Origin: Baffinella frigidus
Lineage: Eukaryota > Cryptophyceae > Cryptomonadales > Baffinellaceae
Reading direction: 5' to 3'
Assembly: GCA_026770585.1 (NCBI GenBank)
Contig: MU646732.1
Location: 20,110 to 31,731 of the forward strand
DNA: 11,622 bases
Numbering within the stretch: the first letter of the stretch is position 1; every line of letters begins with the position of its first letter. The notes below the pieces were generated by a model. The model did not search any database, was not told the origin of the DNA, and worked only from the letters and a program-made list of their open reading frames with translations. Below are positions 1 through 7,682 of this stretch, in pieces. Position numbers and translations under genes: made by a program.

Positions 1-1540
1 GTTTAGGGTTTAGGGGTTAGGGTTTAGGGGTTAGGGTTTCTGGTTTCGGGTTTTGGGTTTAGGGTTTCGGGTTTCGGGTTTCGGGTTGAAGATGGTTGAG
101 GGTTAGGTGTTTAGGGTTCAGGGTTTGGGGTATGGGGTTGGGGTTTTAGTGTTTAGTGTTTATTGTTTAGGGCATAGGATTTTTGGTTTAGGAATTTAGC
201 TTCAGGGTTTAGGGCTTATGGTTTAGGGTTTGAGGTTCATGGTTCAGGGTTTAGGGTTTAGGGTTTAGGGTTTAAGGTTTAGGGTTAGGTTTTACGGGTT
301 AGGGTTTAGATCTTAGGGTTCAGGGTTCAGGGTTTAGGGTTTAGGGTTCAAGTTTTAAGGTTTAGGGTTTAGGGTTCAAGGTTGAGATCTTGGAGTTTAG
401 GTTCAGGGTTTAGGGTTTGTGGTTTAGGGTTTAGGGTTTAGGGTTTAGGGTTTAGGGTTTAGGCTGTTGGGTCTAGCATCTAGAGTTTAGGGTTCAGGTT
501 TTAGGGTTTCGGGTTTTGGGTTTCGGGTTTCGGGTTTAGAGTTTAGGGTTTAGTGTTAAGTGTTTAGGGATTAGGGTTTAGGGTTTAGGGTCTATGGTTT
601 AGGGTTTGGGTTTAGGGTGGAGGGTTTAGGCTTTAGGTTTTACTGTTTAGTGTTTAGTGTTTAGTGTTTAGTGTTTAGTTTTTAGTTTTTAGTGTTTAGT
701 GTTTAGGGTTTTGGGTTTAGGGTTTAGGGTTTAGGGTTTAGGGTTCAGGTTTCAGTGACTTTCTCGCCTGGTTTAGGGTTTAGGGTTCAGGGTTTGGAGT
801 TGAAGGTTTAGGGATTAGGGTTTAGGGTTCAGAGTTCAGGATATCGGGGTTTAAGGTTTATGGTCCTAGATTCAGAGTTTTGGGCTGAAGTCAAGGGTTT
901 TAGTTCAGGGTTTAGGGTTTAGGGCTGAAGGTGTCGGGTTGAGTGTTTAGGTTTTAGTGTTGAGGTTTTGGTTTTTAGGGTTTAGGGTTTAGGGCTTAGG
1001 GTTGAGGGTTTAGAGTTTAGGGTTCTTGGCGTATGATTCAGGATTTAGGGCTTTGGGGTTCAAGTTTCAGGGATTCAGGGTTTAGGGTGTAGGTTTTAGG
1101 TTTGGTGTGGGGGGATTAAGGTTGAGACTTCATGCTTCAGGGTTTAGATTTTAGGGTTTAGGGTTCAGGGTTTAGGGTTTAGGTTTTTGGGTTTTGGGTT
1201 TTGGGTTTAGGGTTTAGGGTTTAGGGTCTAGTATTCAGGGTTTAGGTTCTGGGACATCCTCGCCTGGTTTTCGTTTTAGGGTTGAGGTTTCAAGGTTTAG
1301 TGTTTAGGGTTTTGGGTTTATGATTGATAGTTGGGGTTCAGGGTTTAAGGTTAAGGTTGGGGTTTAGGGTGTAGTGTTTAGTGTTTAGGTTTTGGATTTT
1401 AGGTTTAGGGTTTGGGGTTCAGGGTTCAGGGTTTAGGATGTAGGGTTTAGGTTGCAGGGTGTGGGGTTTAGGTTTTGGGGTTTAGGGTTTAGGGTGTAGA
1501 GTTCAGGATTTAGGATTTAGGGTCTAGGATTTACGGTCTG
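1..1540 (+). repeat. Degenerate TTTAGGG telomere-type array
   Basis: The whole stretch is built from TTTAGGG-like heptamers with the G-rich strand on +. Perfect runs occur (for example about 421-464, six or more units) but most units are mutated. Variants cluster locally: TTTCGGG near 64-87 and 503-533, TTTAGTG near 645-712, TTTTGGG near 1187-1206, and TTCAGGG throughout. TTTAGGG is the plant/algal-type telomere repeat. The G strand runs toward higher coordinates, so this is not the left end of a normally oriented chromosome. It is an interstitial or subtelomeric array, or the contig continues to the left. No gene is visible in it. Confidence 0.93.
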
Positions 1541-1782
1541 ACGCTCCTGGGGGCCCCAGGGCATTGCGCTGCCAACCCTGAACTATAATTGGCGACTTAA
1601 TTTCACGTCACTGTTTGTGAAGCTCCAAACAAATGAGCTGCGGGGAGGGTCCAGCTTTATCTGCGTTATCACCGGCTGAATTCTACGGTAAGGCAAGAAA
1701 CTGCCACTACCCCCTATTGGGGGAGATTCACCAAGGTTTTACCCGCCAAAGGCAAACCCATGGTTGACGTATGAGTTCCTGT
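1541..1782. other. No gene recognised
   Basis: Unique sequence of mixed composition following the telomere-like array. A minus-strand reading frame of 88 codons (1714-1980) overlaps it, but its most conserved part coincides with a dispersed repeat. I see no protein family, RNA gene or regulatory site here. Confidence 0.5.
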
Positions 1783-1887
1783 AGGTCCTTTAGGTTTTAA
1801 TTTCTCCCAACATGGCCCACCGACACGCCCTTCCGTAGAAAGAATCTGCAGAGAAAGCAATTTTTGCTTTCGGATCGCATTGAGCTC
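1783..1887 (-). repeat. Dispersed repeat block, copy 1 (minus)
   Basis: About 105 bp that recurs, inverted, at 11077-11180 and in a diverged form at 8819-8905. On the minus strand it begins GAGCTCAATGCGATCCGAAA, passes through TTCTACGGAAGGGCGTGTCG and TGTTGGGAGAAAT, and ends AACCTAAAGGACCT. Copies 1 and 3 are open in the same frame and would share the peptides QILSTEGRV and CWEK. That could be a remnant of a mobile-element ORF or a coincidence of recent common origin. It lies inside a minus-strand 88-codon frame (1714-1980) that I do not call a gene. Confidence 0.75.
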
Positions 1888-2154
1888 CGTTATTTCCTTT
1901 ATTTCCGATTTATTAAACAGGATTGTCGGTGTCAGCCCATGCCATCCCCAAGCAAGGATCAGATCGGCCTTACTCCCCAATTGAGCGGTGGTCCTTTAGG
2001 TCCTTTCTAACTAAAGGTTCTTTGAGCAGGATGCAGAGACTTTATTGAACTTATGACGTCGGACCATAAACTTAAGGCGACCAGAGAGGGCTCGAATTAA
2101 GTGCTAACAACCTAAAGGTCCTAAAGGCTTCTTAAGGACTTAAAATGTACAACC
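1888..2154. other. No gene; AGGTCCTTTAGG-type motifs
   Basis: No gene is recognised. The stretch carries several short motifs of the AGGTCCTTTAGG / CCTAAAGGTCCTAAAGG type (about 1989-2022 and 2109-2140). The same motif edges the dispersed blocks elsewhere (6108-6122, 8818-8842, 9540-9570, 11167-11180). Their repetition suggests a dispersed repeat family rather than promoter elements. Confidence 0.5.
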
Positions 2155-2324
2155 TTACCTACCTACCTTAGCGTCGGAGGAGCTCGCTTCACGACTCTGG
2201 TTGCCATCACTAACTCAAGCTCAACGACCTCCAACTCAGTGGGAGGGTCCCCGGTGTGGGCACCGAGCGAGAGAGAATTGAGATCAAGCTGGTGGGGGCG
2301 AGGCAGCGTCGGAAAGAGAGTCAT

Positions 2325-2515
2325 CCTACGCTCTAGCGTCTCAGTGGTCCTAAACCGGCGTCCTATCGCTCTAGCGTCACGACTGTCCTACCGTACTCTC
2401 AACGTCCCCGCGCTCCAGTGTCGTCGCCACTATCCTACCCAGCGTCACATTGCTCCAGCGTCCCACTTTTCCTACTCGGCGTCCCAGCGCTTCTCAGCTT
2501 CCCTACCTAGCGTCT
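2325..2515 (+). repeat. Degenerate GC-rich minisatellite
   Basis: Imperfect tandem units of about 24-47 bp start with CCTA (at 2325, 2349, 2387, 2434, 2471 and 2502) and carry one or two AGCGTC / GGCGTC boxes, often as GCTCCAGCGTC or GCTCTAGCGTC. Scattered AGCGTC boxes extend to 2170 and 2307 on the left and 2657 on the right. The plus-strand frame 2239-2673 stays open through it but reads as repeat-derived low-complexity sequence, so I do not call a protein. Confidence 0.65.
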
Positions 2516-2520
2516 TGGTG

Positions 2521-3597
2521 AGCAACGGCCGCCCGGCCACGCGCCTCCGACCTGCACAACCTGCGCCGACACACACTACCGGTATGTCTCGCAGGGGTTG
2601 GTGCGGTCTACAGGGACATGGTCAAATAAGGCCTTACGGACGTCTGAACGTGCCAGCGTCTCTTTTGTTTTGAAGGGACGCTGGGACAAGGGGAATCTAA
2701 AAATACCGGTAGAGCCGCGCCCGGAGGGGGAAGTCCCTTAGCTTTTAAAGGCCCAGGGTTTTAAGACTTGTACAGGCTATTTATAAGCTGGATATACAAT
2801 CCTTTTAGAGATCTTCACGTCCTGAATTGCGTCGTTTCCTCTTGATGTTTGGAGCCGTCTATGAGAATATGGGCGCATGATTTTTAGGGTTCGAAAAAAA
2901 AGGTCGTTGCAATGACCAAGAAGACGCGTTAAAAAAAACACAAAAACACTTTTGCCTCCATTAATAGAAAAAGAGTCACAACAACTAACTTTTGTGGGGT
3001 AAACAGTCCATCAATTCGAAATCCATTTATGCAAGCTGAGAAGGTCGATGTGAACAGCACACCATTTAACTATTCTTTTATATCTCCGAGCGCTGAGATC
3101 AGTGAGATGTCGTGGCTGTTCTCATCATCTTGTCTCCGAGAGGACGTGATGACATACGTATTATGCGTATGTGGTGGAGCCATTTGTTTTCTAAGGGATT
3201 CCCCCCCCCGGGCGCGGTCTACCGGTGGAAGCTGTCCATGTCCCGGTAGAAACATTTTAGAACGAGTGTGTCATGATGATGACAAGAAATCGAACCTGTT
3301 TCTGTCTTTACGACACGTCTGTCTTTACGACACGTAAAGGCCTTAAGTTAAAAGAACACGTCGTCAGCTCACGCCTCAAAGATGGAGCCGTTGGGAATAG
3401 ACGGACTTTTGCCATCCAAAATCGTCATGATAAGGATCATGATAAGGCGTGTCGGTTGACGGACGCAAATTTAGTGCCCGTGGAGGAAGGAAATCCGAGG
3501 GGCTGCTTGCACAACAAGAAACCCCTCGTATCTTTGAAGACAAAGGCGCGCGAAAGGAGTTGTTCGGAGCTTTCCACAAGCTTCGCCGTAGCAAGGG
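2521..3597. other. No gene recognised; short repeats only
   Basis: About 1.1 kb, relatively AT-rich between 2700 and 3450. Short open frames exist on both strands (for example 3029-3337 plus) but none resembles a known protein. Visible small structures are a near-palindrome centred on TTGCAA at about 2903-2918, a 15-16-bp direct repeat of the TCTTTACGACACGT type at about 3304-3337 whose second copy forms a hairpin (CTTTACG-aca-CGTAAAG, 3323-3339), and a 12-bp tandem repeat of TCATGATAAGGA at about 3424-3447. It could hold introns or 5' sequence of the coding-like stretch that follows. Confidence 0.5.
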
Positions 3598-4558
3598 ATG
3601 GAGCACACTCCGCCGCCGACACTGGAGGCCTCGTTGGGGTTTGACGCGTTCTTCGGCCAAGAATGGCAGGCCAAACAAGGCGACGCTTGGGAGGACTTCT
3701 CCCAGCCATCATCGTTTGGTGACTCGGATGCCGGAGCGGCTTTCCACCAGACATCCATCGAGCACACCAGCGCCGGCTTTGGGAACGTCAACGGTCCTCC
3801 GGCGATGGCCTGCACCGAGTCATGGGGGCGCAGAATGGAAACGCCAGGTCTCGGCCAGCTGCTGCTCAAGGTGCCAACCCTCTCCCCTCGACCCCCCCCC
3901 CCTCGCGCACCACCGTGCCTCCCGCTGGTGTCTCACCTGCGCGATTCAATCCTGCCCCCGCGTGCTTCGGTCCTCCTGGGCATGCGACTCCCCAGTCTCG
4001 ACCACGCAACCCAAGTCCTCGCGTCCTTGTTGACATGAGTCTCCGACATCTTTGTCCCCATCCCGCCCCTCACCTCCTGCCGACGATGAACGGTTTGCGG
4101 CGCGACCTGAGTCGCGATCCCGTGGCGTGGCAGGACCGAACAGCGGTGCTGTTTTCGCAGACACTGGCGGGAGGGCACGGCCGTGCCCTGCGTCTCGCTG
4201 CCACTCTCAGCTATCGCGCTGTTACAGCCCCACATTCCCACGTGAATACCCCCCCCCTCCTCGCGCCCAGGAACACGACGGGAGCATGGCGCTCTGGAGC
4301 GAACAGCAGGGTCATCCTTCCGAGGCCATCACCATCCCCTCCCCCGGGCGCGGGCTCGCGGACACACCCACTCGCGCGAGCACCCCCACCCCCGCTCGCG
4401 CGTGCCCGTCTTCTTCCGTGCATTCCGGGGCTTCCGGGGAGGACGGGGACGTCAAGACTTCCCCGTCCGCGAAGCCAGCGCGGTTGATGCTGACGCCGAC
4501 GCCGGGGTCTGAGTGGACGCGGTCGAGCACTGGCTCCAGCGAGGGCCTCACCTGGTGA
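3598..4558 (+). pseudogene. Broken or intron-containing ORF, unknown family
   Basis: Protein-like sequence runs through three successive frames. Frame 1 starts at an ATG at 3598, in good start context with an in-frame stop just upstream, and is acidic and aromatic (FDAFFGQEW) to about 3800. The third frame is Pro/Ala/Ser-rich from about 3810 to 4020. Frame 2 runs from about 4055 to the TGA at 4556, first RS-rich, then PT-rich, ending GSEWTRSSTGSSEG. Homopolymer C runs (about 3893-3902 and 4250-4257) could be frameshift or sequencing-error sites, and short introns are the alternative. I recognise no domain; a retroelement gag-like or disordered protein is possible but unsupported. The C-terminal module is duplicated downstream (4661-4795) with frame kept and mostly synonymous differences, the best evidence that frame 2 was once translated. 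Confidence 0.35.
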
Positions 4559-4571
4559 ACCCTCAACCCGA

Positions 4572-4660
4572 AACCCAAACCCGTATAAACCCGTATAAAC
4601 CCGTCAAAACCCGTACATGAACCGTATAAACCCGTATATAAACCCGTATAAGCCCGTATC
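4572..4660 (+). repeat. CCCGTATAAA decamer array
   Basis: Imperfect tandem decamers of the form CCCGTATAAA, with variants CCCGTCAAAA and CCCGTATATAAA. The unit equals the telomere heptamer CCCTAAA with GTA inserted. It lies exactly between the two copies of the C-terminal coding module (4471-4575 and 4672-4812). Confidence 0.8.
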
Positions 4661-4795
4661 ATGCCCCCCCAAAAGCCTGCGCGGTTGGTGTTGACTCAAC
4701 CCAAACCCTACACACAAACCCTACTAAACCCGCCGACGCTGGGGTCTGAGTGGACGCGGTCGAGCACTGGTTCCAGCGAAGGCGTCTTTTGGTGA
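4661..4795 (+). CDS. Duplicated C-terminal coding module (small ORF)
   Basis: An ATG-started frame of 44 codons in the same frame as 4052-4558. It repeats that ORF's final module: KPARL, then GSEWTRSSTGSSEG, then Trp-TGA. Compared with 4472-4558 it has a 36-nt (12-codon) insert of telomere-like sequence after codons LT, so the frame is kept. Most other differences are at third positions (CCA/CCT, CTG/TTG, ACG/ACT, GGC/GGT, GAG/GAA). It could be a spliced 3' exon alternative, or simply a recent tandem duplicate with no product. Function unknown. Confidence 0.3.
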   Translation: MPPQKPARLVLTQPKPYTQTLLNPPTLGSEWTRSSTGSSEGVFW

Positions 4796-4810
4796 ACCCT
4801 CAACCCGAAA

Positions 4811-5170
4811 CCAGACTAAACCATACTAAACCATACTAAACAATACTAAACCATACTAAACCACACTAAACCATACTTAACCATACTAAACAATACTAAA
4901 CCATACTAAACCACACTAAACCATACTAAACCATACTAAACAATACTAAACCATACTAAACCACACTCAACCATACTAAACCATACTAAACCATACTAAA
5001 CCATACTAAACAATACTAAACCATACTAAACCACACTAAACCATACTAAACCATACTAAACAATACTAAACCATACTAAACCACACTAAACCATACTTAA
5101 CCATACTAAACAATACTAAACCATACTAAACCACACTAAACCATACTTAACCATACTAAACCATACTAAA
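4811..5170 (+). repeat. CCATACTAAA decamer satellite with 50-bp order
   Basis: Thirty-six decamers in perfect register, with no length change over 360 bp. The main unit is CCATACTAAA. Variants are CAATACTAAA, CCACACTAAA, CCATACTTAA, CCACACTCAA and an initial CCAGACTAAA. Variants recur in order about every five units, giving a 50-bp higher-order repeat. The unit equals CCCTAAA with ATA inserted. On the right it passes directly into CCCTAAA-type heptamers, and on the left it abuts the duplicated coding module. No gene is present. Confidence 0.96.
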
Positions 5171-5382
5171 CCCTAAACCCTAACCCCCAAACCCATCGAA
5201 ACCCGTCTAAACCCGTCTAAACCCTGAACCCTAACCCCGAACCCTTAATCCCCAACCTCTAAACCCTAATCACCAACCCCCAACCCCCAAACCCTAACCC
5301 CTAACCCCCTAACCCCTAACCCCAAGCCCTAAATCCGAATCCCCTCAACCCTCAACCCTAAACCCTAACCCCTAACCCCAGG
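5171..5382 (-). repeat. Degenerate CCCTAAA telomere-type array
   Basis: Degenerate CCCTAAA / CCCTAACC / CCCGTCTAAA units with the C-rich strand on +, opposite in orientation to 1-1540. It follows the decamer satellite without a break, suggesting that the satellite grew from or into telomere-type sequence. Confidence 0.85.
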
Positions 5383-5460
5383 AGCTCCAACTGGGGTGGC
5401 GGGGGGTTCCTCCCTCTGGGCATGATGGCGCACGCGATGATGCCCCGCAGAGGTCTGCCC
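5383..5460. other. Short unique spacer
   Basis: About 78 bp of unique GC-rich sequence between two repeat arrays (ATGATGGCGCACGCGATGAT in the middle). No feature recognised. Confidence 0.4.
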
Positions 5461-5735
5461 CTACACCCTACACACTGCGCCCTCCCTACACCCTGCACAC
5501 TGCACCATCCCTACACCCTACACACTGCACCCTCCCTACACCCTAAACTCTAAACCCTACATCGTACACCCCTACACCCTACACTCTACACCCCTACATC
5601 GTACACCCCTACACCCTACACTCTACACCCTCCCTACACCCTAAACCCTGCACCCTCCCTACACCCTACACCCTCCCTGCACCCTCCCTACACCCTAAAC
5701 CCTGCACCCTCCCTACACCCTACACCCCACACCCT
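5461..5735 (+). repeat. Degenerate CCCTACA array
   Basis: Heptamer-like repeats based on CCCTACA with interspersed CCCTCC and CTGCACC units, including repeated CTACATCGTACACCC at about 5558-5602. It is telomere-like but homogenised to a different variant from its neighbours. Confidence 0.85.
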
Positions 5736-5832
5736 CCCGCGAAACCCGAAACCGGAAACTCAAAACCCGAAACCCTCAACCCGGAACCAGAAACCCGAAA
5801 CCTGAAACCCGAAACCCGAAACCTGAAACCCT
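5736..5832 (+). repeat. CCCGAAA array
   Basis: Heptamers CCCGAAA with CCTGAAA and CCGGAAA variants directly follow the CCCTACA array. The same variant family recurs at 8498-8760, 9600-9808 (opposite strand) and 9858-9898. Confidence 0.85.
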
Positions 5833-6192
5833 CTCGTGAAACCAGCAAGCGGTGGTTCGTCTCTCAAACGGTTGCTGAAAGATCTGGGGCAGCGCAACCT
5901 CTGGAACTCACCTTATTGCCTTCCGACTGTTTCTCCCCACTCGAGGCTAGAAATGAAACCACGCCCCGGCCGTGACTGGTACAAATGGTTACAACCCCAC
6001 ATTTAAAATGCTCCCCTTTCCAGCCTCGAGTGGCCGTTGTCTGAGCAGCGCACAGCAATGCTGAATCAGAACCAGGTCCAGTGTCCGCCTATGGTGGGAG
6101 TTGAAAGAACCTAAAGGACCTCGAGGTGCAGAGCACAGCAAAGCTGAATCCGAGTTTCACCCGAGTCCCTCGTCTTCGCATCAGCTCCCTGA
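5833..6192. other. Unique spacer with inverted and direct repeats
   Basis: No gene is recognised; a minus-strand 64-codon frame (5864-6058) has no known features. An inverted repeat pairs CCACTCGAGGCTAGAAA (5937-5953) with its near-perfect complement at 6017-6033 (16 of 17 matching). A 26-bp direct repeat (6045-6070 and 6128-6153, 83 bp apart, 3 differences) contains GCACAGCAA and GCTGAATC. Position 6085-6122 carries CGCCTATGGTG and AACCTAAAGGACCT, matching the reverse complement of 8830-8870. Confidence 0.6.
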
Positions 6193-6318
6193 CCCTCAAC
6201 CCTCAACCCTCAACCCTACACCCTACACCCTACACCCTACACCCTACACCCTACACCCTACACCCTACACCCTACACCCTACACCCTGCACCCTACACCC
6301 TACACCCTACACCCTACT
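6193..6318 (+). repeat. Near-perfect CCCTACA array (18 units)
   Basis: Eighteen heptamers in perfect register: three CCCTCAA, ten CCCTACA, one CCCTGCA, three CCCTACA, one CCCTACT. It is much more homogeneous than the array at 5461-5735, so probably younger. All plus-strand frames are open because of the repeat, giving a PYTLHPT periodicity that I do not consider a protein. Confidence 0.95.
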
Positions 6319-6363
6319 CCCCCCTGGCTGTCGTATCAAGATCAAACATAATCTGAATCCAAG

Positions 6364-6420
6364 ACTCTCTCTCTCTCTCTCGCTCTCTCTCCCCCTCTCT
6401 CTCTCTCGCTCTCTCTCTCT
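6364..6420 (+). repeat. (CT)n microsatellite
   Basis: CT dinucleotide run with occasional CG and CC interruptions. It is flanked by CTGAATCC on both sides (6354 and about 6419), and CTGAATCCGAG also occurs at about 6144. It resembles the much longer (GA)n tracts at 9900-10240. Confidence 0.9.
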
Positions 6421-6498
6421 GAATCCGAGTACGAACGCAGCCGAGGACGTTCTCGCTGGGAAGCGCCGGCGTAAGGGGGTGTGAACCGCCGTGGTTCG

Positions 6499-6533
6499 GT
6501 AGGGTTTAGTAGGGTTTAGGGTTTGGGTTGAGA
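6499..6533 (+). repeat. Short TTTAGGG patch
   Basis: About five TTTAGGG-like units (TAGGGTTTAGTAGGGTTTAG and following). It is a small island with the G strand on +, opposite to the C-rich arrays just upstream. Confidence 0.75.
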
Positions 6534-6574
6534 GTTTACCAGGAGGCATGCACGCAGGGAACTCTGACGCTGGT

Positions 6575-6692
6575 TACAGGGGTGCCTCGCTCATAAGCAA
6601 CGCCCCCCCCCTAGGACCACCGTAGGGCCCTAGGCATGGGCCTACTGTAGGTTCCTAGGGGGAGGCGGTTTCTCATGAGCGAGGTACCCCTG
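6575..6692 (+). mobile_element. Foldback element family 1, copy 1
   Basis: A ~118-bp hairpin element. The left terminus CAGGGGTGCCTCGCTCATAA pairs with the right terminus ending TGAGCGAGGTACCCCTG, and an inner stem CTAGGACC...GGTTCCTAG surrounds a centre with GTAGGGCCCTAGGCATGGGC. TA precedes it but the right flank is CTGG, because it is joined to a 283-bp tandem unit. No transposase is encoded, so it is MITE-like. Family identity is inferred from eight copies in the window. Confidence 0.85.
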
Positions 6693-7258
6693 CTGGCCTC
6701 TGCAGGGTCTGTTTGATCCGAGGCGGGCCCGTTGATGCGGCGATCTCCCCCGTTGGGGGGGCTGGGCACACGGCCCATGTATGAGTAGGAGGGTTCTGGG
6801 GGAAAGCCGCGTGTGTGAGTAGTCGGAGTGACTTGACACGTCAGAGGGGGGCGTGTACAGGGGTACCTCGCTCATGAGAAACTCCCCCCCCCCTAGGACC
6901 ACCGTAGGGCCCGACGCATAGGCCTACTGTAGGGTCCTAGGGGGGGGGCGGTTTCTTATGAGCGAGGTACCCCTGCTGGCCTCTGCAGGGTCTGTTTGAT
7001 CCGAGGCGGGCCCGTTGATGCGGCGATCTCCCCCGTTGGGGGGGCTGGGCACACGGCCCATGTATGAGTAGGAGGGTTCTGGGGGAAAGCCGCGTGTGTG
7101 AGTAGTCGGAGTGACTTGACACGTCAGAGGGGGGCGTGTACAGGGGTACCTCGCTCATGAGAAACCCCCCCCCCCCTAGGACCACCGTAGGGCCCGACGC
7201 ATAGGCCTACTGTAGGGTCCTAGGGGGGGGGGCGGCTTCTTATGAGCGAGGTATCCCT
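6693..7258 (+). repeat. 283-bp tandem duplication, two copies
   Basis: Units 6693-6975 and 6976-7258 are nearly identical. Each consists of about 163 bp of unique sequence (starting CTGGCCTCTGCAGGGTCTG) plus one foldback family 1 element. Differences are few and mostly in the C and G homopolymers of the foldback. The minus-strand frames spanning 6642-6902 and 6937-7185 (starting in the foldback TIR) are duplicates of each other and are explained by this repeat rather than by two genes. Confidence 0.9.
6856..6975 (+). mobile_element. Foldback element family 1, copy 2
   Basis: Same element as 6575-6692: left end TACAGGGGTACCTCGCTCAT, right end ATGAGCGAGGTACCCCTG, homopolymeric C9 and G9 next to the TIRs, and inner stem CTAGGACCACCGTAGGGCCC / GGCCTACTGTAGGGTCCTAG. 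TA is present on the left only. It is the terminal part of the first 283-bp tandem unit. Confidence 0.88.
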
Positions 7259-7261
7259 GTA
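7139..7261 (+). mobile_element. Foldback element family 1, copy 3
   Basis: Third copy, same orientation, TA on both sides. The right TIR has one change (GTATCCCTG). It closes the second 283-bp unit. Confidence 0.88.
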
Positions 7262-7269
7262 AAGTCAAT

Positions 7270-7296
7270 CTGCGTCTGAAGTGAGTTCAGACGCAG
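7270..7296. repeat. Perfect 11-bp stem hairpin
   Basis: CTGCGTCTGAA (7270-7280), loop GTGAG, TTCAGACGCAG (7286-7296). It is a perfect inverted repeat just right of foldback copy 3. There is no T-run after it and the genome looks eukaryotic, so I do not call a bacterial-type terminator. Confidence 0.8.
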
Positions 7297-7330
7297 AGTG
7301 TTTCCCATCTCTTGAATGGTGAGGTGGGAG

Positions 7331-7472
7331 CCACACAGCGGGCGTCGACGGGGTTTTCTTCCGTTACCTTATCCTTAGGAACCCCCCTATGCCCCTACGG
7401 GTTGCCTACCGTAGGGTCGTACGTCTTATCGCTTAGGGGTTATTCGAAAACCCTTCGAAGCCCGCTGTGTGG
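7331..7472. mobile_element. Foldback element, third family (single copy)
   Basis: The termini CCACACAGCGGGC (7331-7343) and GCCCGCTGTGTGG (7460-7472) are perfect inverted repeats. The arms continue imperfectly as TCGACGGGGTTTTC / GAAAACCCTTCGA. The middle contains CCTACCGTAGGGTCGTACG, similar to the core of the other foldback families. No ORF. Flanks are GTGAGGTGGGAG and TGAGAGGTGATG, with no clear target-site duplication. Confidence 0.7.
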
Positions 7473-7490
7473 TGAGAGGTGATGCGGGTG

Positions 7491-7612
7491 TACAGGGGTA
7501 CCTCGCTCATAAGAAACCGCCCCCCCCCTAGGACCCTACAGTAGGCCTATGCCTAGGGCCATATGGTGATCCTAGGGGGTTGGGCGTTTCTTATGAGCGA
7601 GGTACCCCTGTA
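7491..7612 (-). mobile_element. Foldback element family 1, copy 4 (inverted)
   Basis: Intact TIRs flanked by TA on both sides. The asymmetric centre (CCTACAGTAGGCCTATGCCT) is the reverse complement of copies 1-3, so this copy lies in the opposite orientation. Confidence 0.88.
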
Positions 7613-7682
7613 ATACAAAGTACCAAAACACCAACGTGTGTGCTGTTGATCCAATGTGCTGAAACACATTGACCTGGTCCTC
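7613..7682. other. Spacer with short hairpin
   Basis: Between two foldbacks. It contains CAATGTG-ctgaaa-CACATTG (7652-7671). No gene. Confidence 0.5.

Noticed and set aside
1-1540. True chromosome-terminal telomere at the left edge
   Set aside because: The G-rich strand points inward and the array is degenerate; a left terminus should show CCCTAAA on +.
2239-2673. 144-codon plus-strand ORF
   Set aside because: It mostly covers the AGCGTC minisatellite, and composition and repeats explain it.
6101-6484. Two ORFs with PYTLHPT repeats
   Set aside because: The heptamer CCCTACA gives a 7-residue periodicity in every plus frame; the arrays and the CT run explain the open frame.
6642-7185. Two similar minus-strand ORFs starting MVLGGG
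   Set aside because: They are duplicates because the DNA is a 283-bp tandem repeat starting in foldback TIRs; the frame has no recognised domain.
7270-7296. Rho-independent terminator
   Set aside because: There is no U tract, no adjacent gene and the context is eukaryotic.
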